Origin: Bacteroidales bacterium UBA2861
Lineage (GTDB): Bacteria > Bacteroidota > Bacteroidia > Bacteroidales > UBA932
Assembly: GCA_002350615.1 (NCBI GenBank)
Contig: DEFD01000028.1
Span: forward strand, 350,417 to 414,416
Direction: 5' to 3'
DNA: 64,000 nucleotides
The notes under the pieces: model-generated
Databases searched by the model: none
What the model was told of the DNA's origin: nothing
What the model saw: only the letters and a program-made list of their open reading frames with translations
Shown here: one piece after another, positions 25,742 through 35,086 of the stretch
Layout: each line of letters begins with the position of its first letter
How positions within the stretch are numbered: position 1 is the first letter of the stretch
Translations under genes and position numbers: made by a program

Positions 25742-27322
25742 ATGCGTACCGTCCTGATTGATGCAGCCGTCGGCTTGTGCCTGCTCTGCTCCTGCGGGAG
25801 CGGCGGGCACAAGGGGGCCGAGTCCGGCCCTGTGCCCTCCACCGTGCAGGTGGAGGACAAGGACGGCTGCACCGTGAAAGGCCTCGTTACGCTCGACGGT
25901 GCGGCTGCGCCCGGAGTGGTTGTGTCGGACGGTGTGAACCTTACTCGAACCAACCGTGACGGCAAATACTGGCTCAAAACAGGCGCTGAAAGCGATTTCG
26001 TGTTTGTGAGCATCCCTTCCGGAGCCGAGGTGGCGACCTCGGCCTGGGAGCCCCGCTTCTGGTACCGCTTCCATCCGTCCGACGAGGTGCAGCGCTTCGA
26101 CTTTGCCCTTCGCGGCCGCGACAACAGCCATCACAAGATGGTGGTAATCACCGACGTGCACATCAGCGGCCGTACCCCGGCGCTGTACAGCGGTACCAAC
26201 ATTGTGGATTCCCTCCAGTTCCGCAGGTACTTCCTGCCCGCCGTGAAGGCCTTTGCGGCTTCCTGCGATGTTCCCTGCTACGCACTGAACCTTGGCGACA
26301 TGATGCAGGAAATCCATTCGGCAAAGGCTGCGCTGCCCGAGTACCGCGGGGTGATCCGGGACTTCCCCATGCCGCTCTTCCACGTGATAGGCAACCACGA
26401 CTACATGCCCGACCTTCCCCTTGCCGACGAAGGCGACGAAGAGACCCGCGGCTTCAAAGAGTATTACATGTCGCACATGGGTCCGCGCTACTACTCCTTC
26501 AACATAGGCGAGGTGCACTACGTGGTTCTGGACGCCTGCAAGATGCTGGGCGGAGGCTCCAACAAATACCAGCCCCACATAAGCCCCGCGCAGCTTGCCT
26601 GGCTCCGCAAGGACCTCTCGGTGGTGGACAAAACCAAGTCGCTCGTCATAGCCACGCACATTGCCGCTTACCGGAGCGACGCCACCGACTCCAATCCTGC
26701 CACTTCCCGCTCGCTGCTCGACAACCGCGACGCCCTCATGGAAATCTGCGAGGGATTCGCGAACATCTACATATGGTCCGGCGACGCCCACATTTCCGAA
26801 GTGCTGCGAGTCAATTCCAACACAGTCCAGACGGTCCATGGGGCCCTCGGGGGCTCGGTGTGGTGGAGCCGCATCTGCACCGACGGCAGCCCGGCCGCCT
26901 ATACCGTTTACGATTTCGACGGCGGCCGCCTCACCGCGACCCGCATCCCCTACGAATCCACCGTCGACGACCAGTTTGCCCTCCGCGACAGCAACAGCTA
27001 CACTCCCGACGGTGCTTCCAAGGCCCTCGTGATAAACGTTCCCGCCTGGGAACTCAGCCTGCAGGGCCCCTCTACGTGGAAAATCGAAGTGCTCGAAAAC
27101 GGGGTGAAGAAAGGGGAGCCTGTCCGCTTCAGGGGCTACGACGCATGGTTCGTGGACTTTGCCTCCAACTACAAGAATCCGGACACCGCCAATAAACCGC
27201 GTGTGACCAACCACCTGTTCTACTACATACCGGAAGACACCGCGGCGCGCCTCACAGTTACCGTGACCGACGCCGTCGGAAGACAATACCGAAAAGAGAC
27301 AACACTCAAATATGACAATTAA
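25742..27322 (+). CDS. Calcineurin-like phosphoesterase with N- and C-terminal accessory domains
   Basis: 526 residues, secreted, probably a lipoprotein (signal ends LLCSC). The layout is that of the MetallophosN - Metallophos - MetallophosC family: an N-terminal Ig-like domain (VKGLVTLDGAAAPGVVVSDG), a catalytic core with ITDVHISG, LNLGDMMQE, IGNHDYM and IATHIAAY, and a C-terminal domain (GSVWWSRICTDGSP, AYTVYDFDGG). The last metal motif, usually GHxH, reads SGDAHI, so one His is replaced by Asp. The enzyme should hydrolyse phosphate esters in the periplasm or on the surface. It precedes susC with an 11-bp overlap, so it is part of the PUL operon. Confidence 0.88.
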   Translation: MRTVLIDAAVGLCLLCSCGSGGHKGAESGPVPSTVQVEDKDGCTVKGLVTLDGAAAPGVVVSDGVNLTRTNRDGKYWLKTGAESDFVFVSIPSGAEVATSAWEPRFWYRFHPSDEVQRFDFALRGRDNSHHKMVVITDVHISGRTPALYSGTNIVDSLQFRRYFLPAVKAFAASCDVPCYALNLGDMMQEIHSAKAALPEYRGVIRDFPMPLFHVIGNHDYMPDLPLADEGDEETRGFKEYYMSHMGPRYYSFNIGEVHYVVLDACKMLGGGSNKYQPHISPAQLAWLRKDLSVVDKTKSLVIATHIAAYRSDATDSNPATSRSLLDNRDALMEICEGFANIYIWSGDAHISEVLRVNSNTVQTVHGALGGSVWWSRICTDGSPAAYTVYDFDGGRLTATRIPYESTVDDQFALRDSNSYTPDGASKALVINVPAWELSLQGPSTWKIEVLENGVKKGEPVRFRGYDAWFVDFASNYKNPDTANKPRVTNHLFYYIPEDTAARLTVTVTDAVGRQYRKETTLKYDN

Positions 27323-30300
27323 AAGTACAATTCTGTCCTGCATTGCAGCCCTGTCGTGTTTCTGCGCATTTGCACAGGAAACCATGAGGCTGCAGGGTAC
27401 GGTTTACGACGAACTGGGCGAAGCCCTGCCCGGAGCCGTGGTCACGGTGAAGGCCTCGGCTTCGGATACCAAGCCCAAGGCTTCGTCGGTAGCCGACATC
27501 GACGGCCATTATGCCATTCCATGCCGTCCCGGCGACATAATCGAGGTGCATTTCCTCGGCTACGAAGTGCCGGTGCTCACTGTCGGGAAGTCGTCTACGC
27601 TCAACTTCAACCTTGAACCCGCGCGCTCCCGCCAGCTCGACGAGGCCGTGGTAATCGGCTACGGTTCGGTGAAGGCGGCCGACATCACGGGTTCCATCAC
27701 CAATGTCAAGATGGCCGACCTTCGCGACGCCCCGGTGACCAACATCGATGCCGCCCTCCAGGGACGTATCGCCGGTGCCGACATCATGAGCACCACGGGC
27801 GAACCGGGGGCCACCACATCTATCCGTATCCGCGGAACAAGGTCCATCACCGCAGGCAATGAGCCGCTTATCGTGGTAGACGGCGTTATGGATGCCATCT
27901 CGGACCTCAACGACCTGAACCCGGACGACGTCGAGAGCATCTCGGTGCTCAAGGACGCATCTTCCACCGCAATCTACGGTTCCCGCGGCAGCAACGGCGT
28001 AATCCTGGTCACCACCAAGGCGGGCACGGTTTCGCAGACATCCGGCAAGCCCTACATCACCCTCAAGCTCGAAGCCGGTGTATCTACCCTTCCCCGCAAG
28101 CTGGACATCATGAATGCCAAGGAGTTTGCCAATTTCCGCAACGAGTACCAGGTGGGCCAGTCTGCCTCGCTGGACTGGAATGTCCCGGTGTCGGAACTCG
28201 TAGCGTCCGACCCGGCATCCTACGGCAAGGGAACCGACTGGATTGGTGAAATCACCCGTCCCGCACCCTACCAGAACTGCTTCCTGTCGGTGAGCGGGGG
28301 AAAGGGCCCTACCAAGTATTATGCATCTTTCGGTTACACCGACGAACGCGGAATCATCCGCGCAAGCGGGCAGAACCGTTTCTCGGGCAACTTCTCGGCT
28401 TCGCACAGGATCCTGAAGTGGCTGGAGGCCGGTTATAAGACCAATTTCAACCGCCGCAAGATCGACGCGACCCTTGCAAGCGTGGGAGGCACTGCATACT
28501 ACAATGCCGCCATGTACCTGTCGCCGCTCATCGGTCCCCACGACAACTTCAACCCCCTCTATGGAAGCGGCCAGCGGATCAACACGCCGGTATCCCTGAT
28601 TGAGCAGAACCAGAACTACGCCCTGCAGACCAGCAGCACCCAGACCGCCTGGGCGGATGCCACGCTGCTCAAAGACCTTAAATGGCGTACCCAGGTGAGC
28701 TGGTGGACCCTTGCGAGGGAAACCTACCGCTACTATCCTTCCACCCTGCCCAAGAAAACGGAAGGTGAGGGAGGCGAGGCCTACCGTGCCACGTCTCCAC
28801 AGGGAAGCCTGAATGCCGAATCTACCGTAAGTTACAAGAAAGACTGGCAGAAGAAATACCATCTCGACGCCATGGCAGGCCTTACCTGGTACCAGTCGCA
28901 TTTCGAGAATTTCGGGCTCAGCGGCTCCGGTTACCTGAACGACGAAGTAACCTGGAACAACATGGGCGCCGTTACCGACAAGAACACCTACAAGGCGTCC
29001 AGCAGCTATTCCTTCAAGAAAAAACTGTCGGTCGTGGGCCGCGTGAACTTCAATATAAACAAGAAGTTCTACTTTACCCTGAGCGGACGTGCCGACGGCG
29101 CCTCCAACTTCGCGGCTTCGCGCAAGTGGGGATTCTTCCCTTCGGCGGCCTTCAAATGGAACATCAACGATGCCCTTGCCCTCAAGCTGAGCGCAGGCCG
29201 CACCGGGAATGACGCCATATCGGCCTATATGTCCATGTCGGCAATGTATGCCAGCAACGACGGCTACCTTTTCGGAGGCACCCAGCCCGCGGCATACTAC
29301 ATCAGCCGCCTCGACAGCCCGGACCTCACCTGGGAGACCACCGACCTCTACAATGCCGCACTCACCGGTTCCTACTTCAACAACAGGCTGAACTTCACTG
29401 CCGAGGTGTACTACTCGCGCACCACCGACCTGCTGCTCCAGGTGAACACCGCCGCGGCCACGGGTTATGCCTCCCGCTGGGCAAACCTGGGCTGCACCAG
29501 CAACAAGGGCGTGGAACTGAGCATCGACACCCGCAACATCGTGAAGCGCAATTTCACATGGTCAACATCCTTCACCATCTCCCATAATGCACAGATGGTC
29601 GAAGACATCGGCAACGAGGAGTACCAGAGCGTCTACAACTCTCCGGGCAACAACTCCTTCATGATGTACGGCTACGTGAAGGGCTATCCGCTCAACTCCC
29701 TCTGGGGCTTCAAGTATGCAGGGGTATGGCACAATGAGGCCGAGAAAGAGGCCAACAAGTACACCCACGCCTATATTTCGTCGACCACGAACCAGCAGCT
29801 CGGCAACCCCAAATTCATCGACGTGAACCACGACGGCCTGCTGAACATGGACGACCTTGTGTACCTCGGCAATGCCGATCCCGACTTCTACGGGGGCATC
29901 CAGAACAACTTTACCCTGGGAGGCTTCAACCTCGGCGTCTACTTCACCTATTCGGTGGGCGGAGCCATCTACAATTATTCCGAGTTCTATATGGCAGGTT
30001 CGCGCAATACCAATCAGTACAGGTACATGCTCGACGCCTGGTCGCCCACGAATCCGGATTCCGACTATCCGCGTGCAGGCTTCCTGGAATGCCATGTACC
30101 GAGCTCGCTGCTTGTGCACGACGCATCCTTCTTCCGCCTGCAGACCCTCAGCCTGGGCTATACCTTCAAGCTCAGGAAGACCTGGGCCAAGGACCTCACC
30201 CTCACAGGCACGGGTTCAAATCTCTTCCTTATAAAGAATTACAACGGATTCGACCCGGACGTGTCGTCGGAAGGGACCAGCTCGACCCTGCGCAGGGCCG

Positions 30301-30359
30301 ACATCGGGGCCTACCCCAAGGCACGCAGGTTCGTGTTCAGCATCAGGGTAAGATATTAA
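27312..30359 (+). CDS. susC: SusC-like TonB-dependent outer-membrane transporter
   Basis: 1015 residues. Signal peptide, then a CarboxypepD_reg-like domain (MRLQGTVYDELGEALPGAVV), a TonB-box region, and the plug (VTNIDAALQGRIAGADIMST, TSIRIRGTRSITAGNEPLIV, VESISVLKDASSTAIYGSRG, then NGVILVTTKAG). A long barrel with SusC-type end blocks follows (NPKFIDVNHDGLLNMDDLVY; YPKARRFVFSIRVRY). It takes up oligosaccharides with energy from TonB and pairs with the SusD-like lipoprotein next to it. The start overlaps the phosphoesterase gene. Confidence 0.97.
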   Translation: MTIKSTILSCIAALSCFCAFAQETMRLQGTVYDELGEALPGAVVTVKASASDTKPKASSVADIDGHYAIPCRPGDIIEVHFLGYEVPVLTVGKSSTLNFNLEPARSRQLDEAVVIGYGSVKAADITGSITNVKMADLRDAPVTNIDAALQGRIAGADIMSTTGEPGATTSIRIRGTRSITAGNEPLIVVDGVMDAISDLNDLNPDDVESISVLKDASSTAIYGSRGSNGVILVTTKAGTVSQTSGKPYITLKLEAGVSTLPRKLDIMNAKEFANFRNEYQVGQSASLDWNVPVSELVASDPASYGKGTDWIGEITRPAPYQNCFLSVSGGKGPTKYYASFGYTDERGIIRASGQNRFSGNFSASHRILKWLEAGYKTNFNRRKIDATLASVGGTAYYNAAMYLSPLIGPHDNFNPLYGSGQRINTPVSLIEQNQNYALQTSSTQTAWADATLLKDLKWRTQVSWWTLARETYRYYPSTLPKKTEGEGGEAYRATSPQGSLNAESTVSYKKDWQKKYHLDAMAGLTWYQSHFENFGLSGSGYLNDEVTWNNMGAVTDKNTYKASSSYSFKKKLSVVGRVNFNINKKFYFTLSGRADGASNFAASRKWGFFPSAAFKWNINDALALKLSAGRTGNDAISAYMSMSAMYASNDGYLFGGTQPAAYYISRLDSPDLTWETTDLYNAALTGSYFNNRLNFTAEVYYSRTTDLLLQVNTAAATGYASRWANLGCTSNKGVELSIDTRNIVKRNFTWSTSFTISHNAQMVEDIGNEEYQSVYNSPGNNSFMMYGYVKGYPLNSLWGFKYAGVWHNEAEKEANKYTHAYISSTTNQQLGNPKFIDVNHDGLLNMDDLVYLGNADPDFYGGIQNNFTLGGFNLGVYFTYSVGGAIYNYSEFYMAGSRNTNQYRYMLDAWSPTNPDSDYPRAGFLECHVPSSLLVHDASFFRLQTLSLGYTFKLRKTWAKDLTLTGTGSNLFLIKNYNGFDPDVSSEGTSSTLRRADIGAYPKARRFVFSIRVRY

Positions 30360-30365
30360 AAGGCA

Positions 30366-31865
30366 ATGAGTATGAAAATCAAGTCAATATATCTGGCATT
30401 CGCGGTCGCCTTCCTGGCTTCCTGCTCTTCCCTCCTGGACGAAAAGGTAGAATCTTTCGTGCAGCCGGACAAGTTCTACCGCAACGCCTCGCAGGCACGC
30501 GCCGGTCTCGACGGTTGCTACATTCCCCTGCGCTACATATACACATCGACCCTTGAGATAGCCACGGAAGGTGTAACGGACCTCTGCTACAGCACTTCCG
30601 GCACCCAGGACTCCCAGCTTGACATCTCGCCCGCCAACCCCCGCTTCGGCAAGACCATGTGGACCCAGTGCTACAAGGGTGTGCGCTATTGCAATGACGC
30701 CCTCTACGGCCTGGAACGTTCGCCCATGGATTCCAGCTCGCGGGTCGGGTTCATCGCGGAGGCAAAGGTGATGAGGGCCATGTACTATTATCTGCTCACG
30801 GCCTTCTTCGGCGACGTTCCTTTCTGGGATTACCCGGTCACTTCCATCGATGTTCTCCAGAAAATCCGCAAGTTGCCCCGCATGAGCGCAGCCGACACCC
30901 GCGATTATCTGGTCGACGACCTCAAGGCCTGCCTGGATTCGCTTCCCAAGGCCCGCAGCTACGATATCGGCGACCAGCGCATGGGTTATGCCGCAGGCTG
31001 CATGGTGCTAGCGAAGCTCGCAATGTGGAATTCCCGCTGGGAAGACGCCTCGGCCGCGCTTTCAAGCCTTGAAACGCTCTACGGCGACCTTGCCGACTAT
31101 CCCATCGCCGACATCTCCTTCCGCTGCAAGAACACTCCCGAATCCATCTTCGAGGTGCAGCACACCTACACCAAGGGCGGTCTCAGCGTGACCAACACCC
31201 TCGCCCCCATGTGCATCCCGCAGAACCATGTGTCCGGGACCTGCATCTATTCGGGGGTCGAAATCGAGGAACTCGGCACAGAGTGCACCACATGGGCGCC
31301 CATCCGCCCCAACAAGTACTTCTACGAAGGCCTCATGCCCGAGACTGCGGGCGACCTGCGGCGCGACCTCTACATAGTGTCGCAGTGGAACGGCCAGAAG
31401 TTCAAGGACTCCGATGGCAAGACTATCACCCGCCCCTATCTCGGTCCCAAGTTCTGGTGTCCCTACATGGTGTCTACCTACGATTCCAACAACTACAAGG
31501 TTTTCCGCTACGCCGATGCCGTGCTCATGCAGGCCGAATGCCTCTGCCGCATGGACCGCTTCCCGGAGGCCCTCACTCGCCTGAACAGTGTGAAGAACCG
31601 CGCCGGAATCCGTCCTGCGAGTTCTTTCAGTTCGCAGTCGCGCTTTATGGAAGAAATCCAGAAAGAACGCGGCAGGGAGCTCTTCTGCGAGTTCCAGCGC
31701 AAGTTCGACCTCGTCCGTTGGGGCATCTGGTACCAGTCGGTGCTGGACTTCAACGACTATTCCACAGTGAAGGACAACCTCTACAGGTATAAAGAGTATT
31801 ATCCGATTCCGGACAGCGAATGCGGTCTTTCCGGAGGCGCTTTAGACAACAAGGCTTATGAATAG
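30366..31865 (+). CDS. susD: SusD-like glycan-binding lipoprotein
   Basis: 499 residues with a lipobox (AFLASC) and SusD features: NASQARAGLDGCYIPLRYIY near the N-terminus, AKVMRAMYYYLLTAFFGDVP, then the C-terminal RYADAVLMQAECLCRM and ELFCEFQRKFDLVRWG blocks. It forms the lid of the SusC barrel. The start is ATG 30366 or ATG 30372, six bases apart. It follows susC by 6 bp and overlaps the next gene by 8 bp. Confidence 0.95.
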   Translation: MSMKIKSIYLAFAVAFLASCSSLLDEKVESFVQPDKFYRNASQARAGLDGCYIPLRYIYTSTLEIATEGVTDLCYSTSGTQDSQLDISPANPRFGKTMWTQCYKGVRYCNDALYGLERSPMDSSSRVGFIAEAKVMRAMYYYLLTAFFGDVPFWDYPVTSIDVLQKIRKLPRMSAADTRDYLVDDLKACLDSLPKARSYDIGDQRMGYAAGCMVLAKLAMWNSRWEDASAALSSLETLYGDLADYPIADISFRCKNTPESIFEVQHTYTKGGLSVTNTLAPMCIPQNHVSGTCIYSGVEIEELGTECTTWAPIRPNKYFYEGLMPETAGDLRRDLYIVSQWNGQKFKDSDGKTITRPYLGPKFWCPYMVSTYDSNNYKVFRYADAVLMQAECLCRMDRFPEALTRLNSVKNRAGIRPASSFSSQSRFMEEIQKERGRELFCEFQRKFDLVRWGIWYQSVLDFNDYSTVKDNLYRYKEYYPIPDSECGLSGGALDNKAYE

Positions 31866-32880
31866 GGTATTTAGTATTCTTGCAATAGTTGCGCTGGCCG
31901 CAGTATCCTGCGAAAAGCCCTACACCCCCGAAGGCCTGAGGGTGCAGTCCAGGCAGTATAACCTTTCCAAAGAAGGCGGAAGCACCCCGGTAATCGCTTA
32001 TGCAGGCGGTCATTGGAAGGCTTACCTGTCCGAACCTGTTTCCTGGGCCCGGCTCGAACGCACTTCCGGCGAAAGCGGGGTGGCCGAAACAGTGTTCCAT
32101 TACGACGCCAACGAAGGCGTTGCACGCAAGGTGGGCGTGGTGTTCAAATGCGAAGGCCGCCGCGACACCGTGTACATGTTACAGGCCATCGGCATATCCA
32201 ACCCGAGCCTGTCCTACGACCGCACCGAGCTGAACCTTCCCGGATTCGCCAACAGTTTCTCGGTAAAAGTGTCGTCCAACCTCGGCGAGGGCGCGACCAT
32301 GCAGGTGAGGGCCGAATACCCCGACCCTGCACGTGCCGGATGGATAAAAGACATAGAGATCGCGGCCGATTCTACTCTGTCGTTCAGCCTTGATGCCCAC
32401 GACGGGGGCGCCACTGCGCGCACGGCCTACCTCATCCTGTATTCGAAGGATGCCGTGAGCGAGTATTCCGCCAGGCTCGTCGTTAACCAGACTGCCGATG
32501 TCTACCTCGACATTACCGCTTCCCAGGTTGATTATCCCGGCGGCGATTACGAATTTGCGGTGAGCACCAACATGGCTTCGGTGATAGCCGACGTGTATGC
32601 CGGAGAGAGCTGGGATTTCGGCCAGGCACAAGCCTGGGCACGAGTAGTGCCGGACAAGTGCACAGCTGAAAAGATTTGCATAAACTTCGACGCCAACCCC
32701 GGCTACGAACCCCGCAGTTGCACCCTTACACTGAATTATACCGATGCCTCCGGAAAGGCCTACAGTTTTGGCGGGGAATTCAGCCAGTCGCGTGCCATGA
32801 AACCCGGCGAGGGAGTGAAGGGAGAGGCCGTAGAGGACGGCGGTGATGAAGGCAGTTACAATAATTGGGAGGAGCTTTGA
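31858..32880 (+). CDS. BACON-like lipoprotein
   Basis: 340 residues. The signal peptide ends in LAAVSC. Two or three beta-sandwich modules follow, each with the strand patterns of BACON domains: YNLSKEGGSTPVIAYAGGHW, WARLERTSGESGVAETVFHY, then FSVKVSSNLGEGATMQVRAE and DITASQVDYPGGDYEF. BACON domains are accessory modules of surface glycan-binding proteins. The C-terminus is acidic and low in complexity (GEAVEDGGDEGSYNNWEEL). It probably tethers glycan next to the SusCD pair. Confidence 0.75.
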   Translation: MNRVFSILAIVALAAVSCEKPYTPEGLRVQSRQYNLSKEGGSTPVIAYAGGHWKAYLSEPVSWARLERTSGESGVAETVFHYDANEGVARKVGVVFKCEGRRDTVYMLQAIGISNPSLSYDRTELNLPGFANSFSVKVSSNLGEGATMQVRAEYPDPARAGWIKDIEIAADSTLSFSLDAHDGGATARTAYLILYSKDAVSEYSARLVVNQTADVYLDITASQVDYPGGDYEFAVSTNMASVIADVYAGESWDFGQAQAWARVVPDKCTAEKICINFDANPGYEPRSCTLTLNYTDASGKAYSFGGEFSQSRAMKPGEGVKGEAVEDGGDEGSYNNWEEL

Positions 32881-32881
32881 T

Positions 32882-35086
32882 ATGAAATACGATAGTATAT
32901 TGAAGATATCCGCAGCCACGCTGCTGCTGGCAGTTTCGTGCTCGCGCGAACCCCGGGTATACGATGCCGATTATGTGGGTGTGAAGAACCGCGACCTTGT
33001 GGTCGAGGCGGTGGCTGGACAGGCCGAGGTGCAGCTCTGGGCCAGCGGGAAAGTGCGCGTGCATCAACTTTCGGGAGCAGAATGGGCCGAAGGAAGCGCA
33101 TCTTCGCTCAGCGGCGACGGCAGTTTCGGCGTAGATTATGCCGACAACGAAGGCGGCCCTCGCCTTGCCATGTTCGAGTTCAGGCTCGACGGCTCGTCCT
33201 GGAAAGACACCCTCTTCGTGAAGCAGAAGGGCGTGACCGGCGAAACCTTCGTGCCTTCGAGCACCGGTATCGTGGTTTATAACGGCCTCGGCAGCATCAG
33301 CGTGCCCCTGGAGAGTAACCTGGACCCTTCCAGGGTATCTTACAGCATAAGATACGACAACGAAGGCGAAGAGTGGGTGGAGTCGGTCACTATAGAAGAC
33401 GACGCCATCGTGCTCACTACCGCCGACAACACTGGCGACGACACCCGCACGGCCACCCTCATCCTCAGCTACATCTCCGGATGGGGCGAAACTGTGGTCC
33501 ACACCATCGTCCTCACCCAGGCCACCGCCGACAACATGCTTGGCAAGGTCCTCGACTTCTCCGAACTCTGGGCAATGGGCTCTGCCGATGGCGAAAAGAT
33601 CCTGGACAAGTACATCCTCACCGGATATATTGTCAGCGACCCTTCTACGGGCAACCTTGCGGACAATCCCCGCATAACTTCCACCAGCATCGACTATCTG
33701 CCCACACAGAAGGCGGCCTACCTCGAAAGCCTGGACGGCAGCCACGGAGTCATGCTCGTCACCCCTTCGGTGAGCGACAACGTGTTCGAACCTTTCACCA
33801 GGGTGCAGCTTGTCCTGAAAGATGCCACCATAGTGAGTTACGACAACCCCAGGAGGGTGGTCCTGGAAGACGTCCGCGCTTCGATGCTGCTGGCGTCGGA
33901 CCGTGTTGAGGCCGATGCGATCCCCGTGAAAAACAAGCATATAAGCGATTTGACCGATGACGACATCTACACATTCGTCACCCTTACCGACGTAGAGTTT
34001 CCCGTGCGAAAAGGCGGTCTCACTCCGGTGAACGAGGGCTATACTCCCCTCAGCGGTTCGCACCGCATAAGCAAATTCCCGGTCCTGCTTCGCTGCAAGG
34101 ACGGCGCTTCCATGTACGTGCTCACCAATACCACCTGCCCTTACCGCAGGGACGGCACCCGCCCAGGCGACGGCAGCGGCAGCCTGAGCGGCATCATCGT
34201 GCATGAACTCTACCGCCCGTTCAACGAAGACGTGAATGTCCCCGAAGAAGAGCGCGGCAACATCGGCCGTTACCAGATAAGGCACCAGAGCAAGGAAGAT
34301 TTCAAATTTGCCCAGGACTTTTCGTCTTCCTTCTCCGGGCTCATCGCCGAATGGCGCTACATGACCGACGGCACCACCACCGGCAACAAGATGCCGGCCA
34401 CCAAGGGCGAAGGGCTGCTCACGCATACGCGTCCCATGGAAACCCCGTACAACCTTTTCCACGTGAACATGTACAATTTCCAGGAATTTACCTATCTTGG
34501 TCCCTGCGGCTCACTGACGAACAATATGCAGACAGGCAATGTGAACGGAATAGGAATCTGGCTCGACAGCGGTGAGGACTACAGTGCGGGCGATACTTCC
34601 ATCAATGCCGACGGCAAGGGCGGAGGCACCAGCAAGCGCGGCTATGCCTGGGCCAGCGACTACTGGTGGGACAGCGAGGGCGACAGCCCCTGGGCATGGC
34701 TCGCCCAGTTCTCCACCTCGGGCATACAGACCGACAGGCTTTCGCTGCAGCTGAGCCTTTTCAACATGAGCCAGAGCGCCCTGACTCCGCTTAACTGGAA
34801 GGTAGAGTACTCCCTCGACAATGTGGAATGGACCAAGGTCCAGAGCTTCACCGTTCCCGACCTGGTTCTGTGGAACCTCACTGCAGAGTGGCAGAGCGGA
34901 GGTGCAAAGGCCATCGACGTACCCCTGCCCCTCACGCTGCTGGACAAGGCCAATGTGTATATAAGGATATGTCCCGAGAACAACATTGCCTCCAGCACCA
35001 CGGAATATGGCACCAAGACCATTACCTATGCAAGTGGCAGACGTAATGTAATGAATTATCTGGCAATAAGATACAATAAACAATAA
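32882..35086 (+). CDS. DUF5689-like multidomain lipoprotein
   Basis: 734 residues. The lipobox is LLLAVSC. About residues 30-120 and 130-225 look like BACON-type domains (FGVDYADNEGGPRLAMFEF; TATLILSYISGWGETVVHTI). A DUF5689-like OB fold follows (ILDKYILTGYIVSDPSTGNL, KAAYLESLDGSHGVML, TRVQLVLKDATIVS), then a jelly-roll-like C-terminal part (LSLQLSLFNMSQSALTPLNW, VEYSLDNVEWTKVQSF). No catalytic residues are evident. ATG 32882 is one base after the preceding stop. It is probably a surface glycan-binding protein specific to this PUL. Confidence 0.72.
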   Translation: MKYDSILKISAATLLLAVSCSREPRVYDADYVGVKNRDLVVEAVAGQAEVQLWASGKVRVHQLSGAEWAEGSASSLSGDGSFGVDYADNEGGPRLAMFEFRLDGSSWKDTLFVKQKGVTGETFVPSSTGIVVYNGLGSISVPLESNLDPSRVSYSIRYDNEGEEWVESVTIEDDAIVLTTADNTGDDTRTATLILSYISGWGETVVHTIVLTQATADNMLGKVLDFSELWAMGSADGEKILDKYILTGYIVSDPSTGNLADNPRITSTSIDYLPTQKAAYLESLDGSHGVMLVTPSVSDNVFEPFTRVQLVLKDATIVSYDNPRRVVLEDVRASMLLASDRVEADAIPVKNKHISDLTDDDIYTFVTLTDVEFPVRKGGLTPVNEGYTPLSGSHRISKFPVLLRCKDGASMYVLTNTTCPYRRDGTRPGDGSGSLSGIIVHELYRPFNEDVNVPEEERGNIGRYQIRHQSKEDFKFAQDFSSSFSGLIAEWRYMTDGTTTGNKMPATKGEGLLTHTRPMETPYNLFHVNMYNFQEFTYLGPCGSLTNNMQTGNVNGIGIWLDSGEDYSAGDTSINADGKGGGTSKRGYAWASDYWWDSEGDSPWAWLAQFSTSGIQTDRLSLQLSLFNMSQSALTPLNWKVEYSLDNVEWTKVQSFTVPDLVLWNLTAEWQSGGAKAIDVPLPLTLLDKANVYIRICPENNIASSTTEYGTKTITYASGRRNVMNYLAIRYNKQ

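Noticed and set aside
25700..28901. Two long antisense frames over the phosphoesterase and susC
   Set aside because: They mirror the codon bias of well-identified genes and lack start signals or domain motifs.
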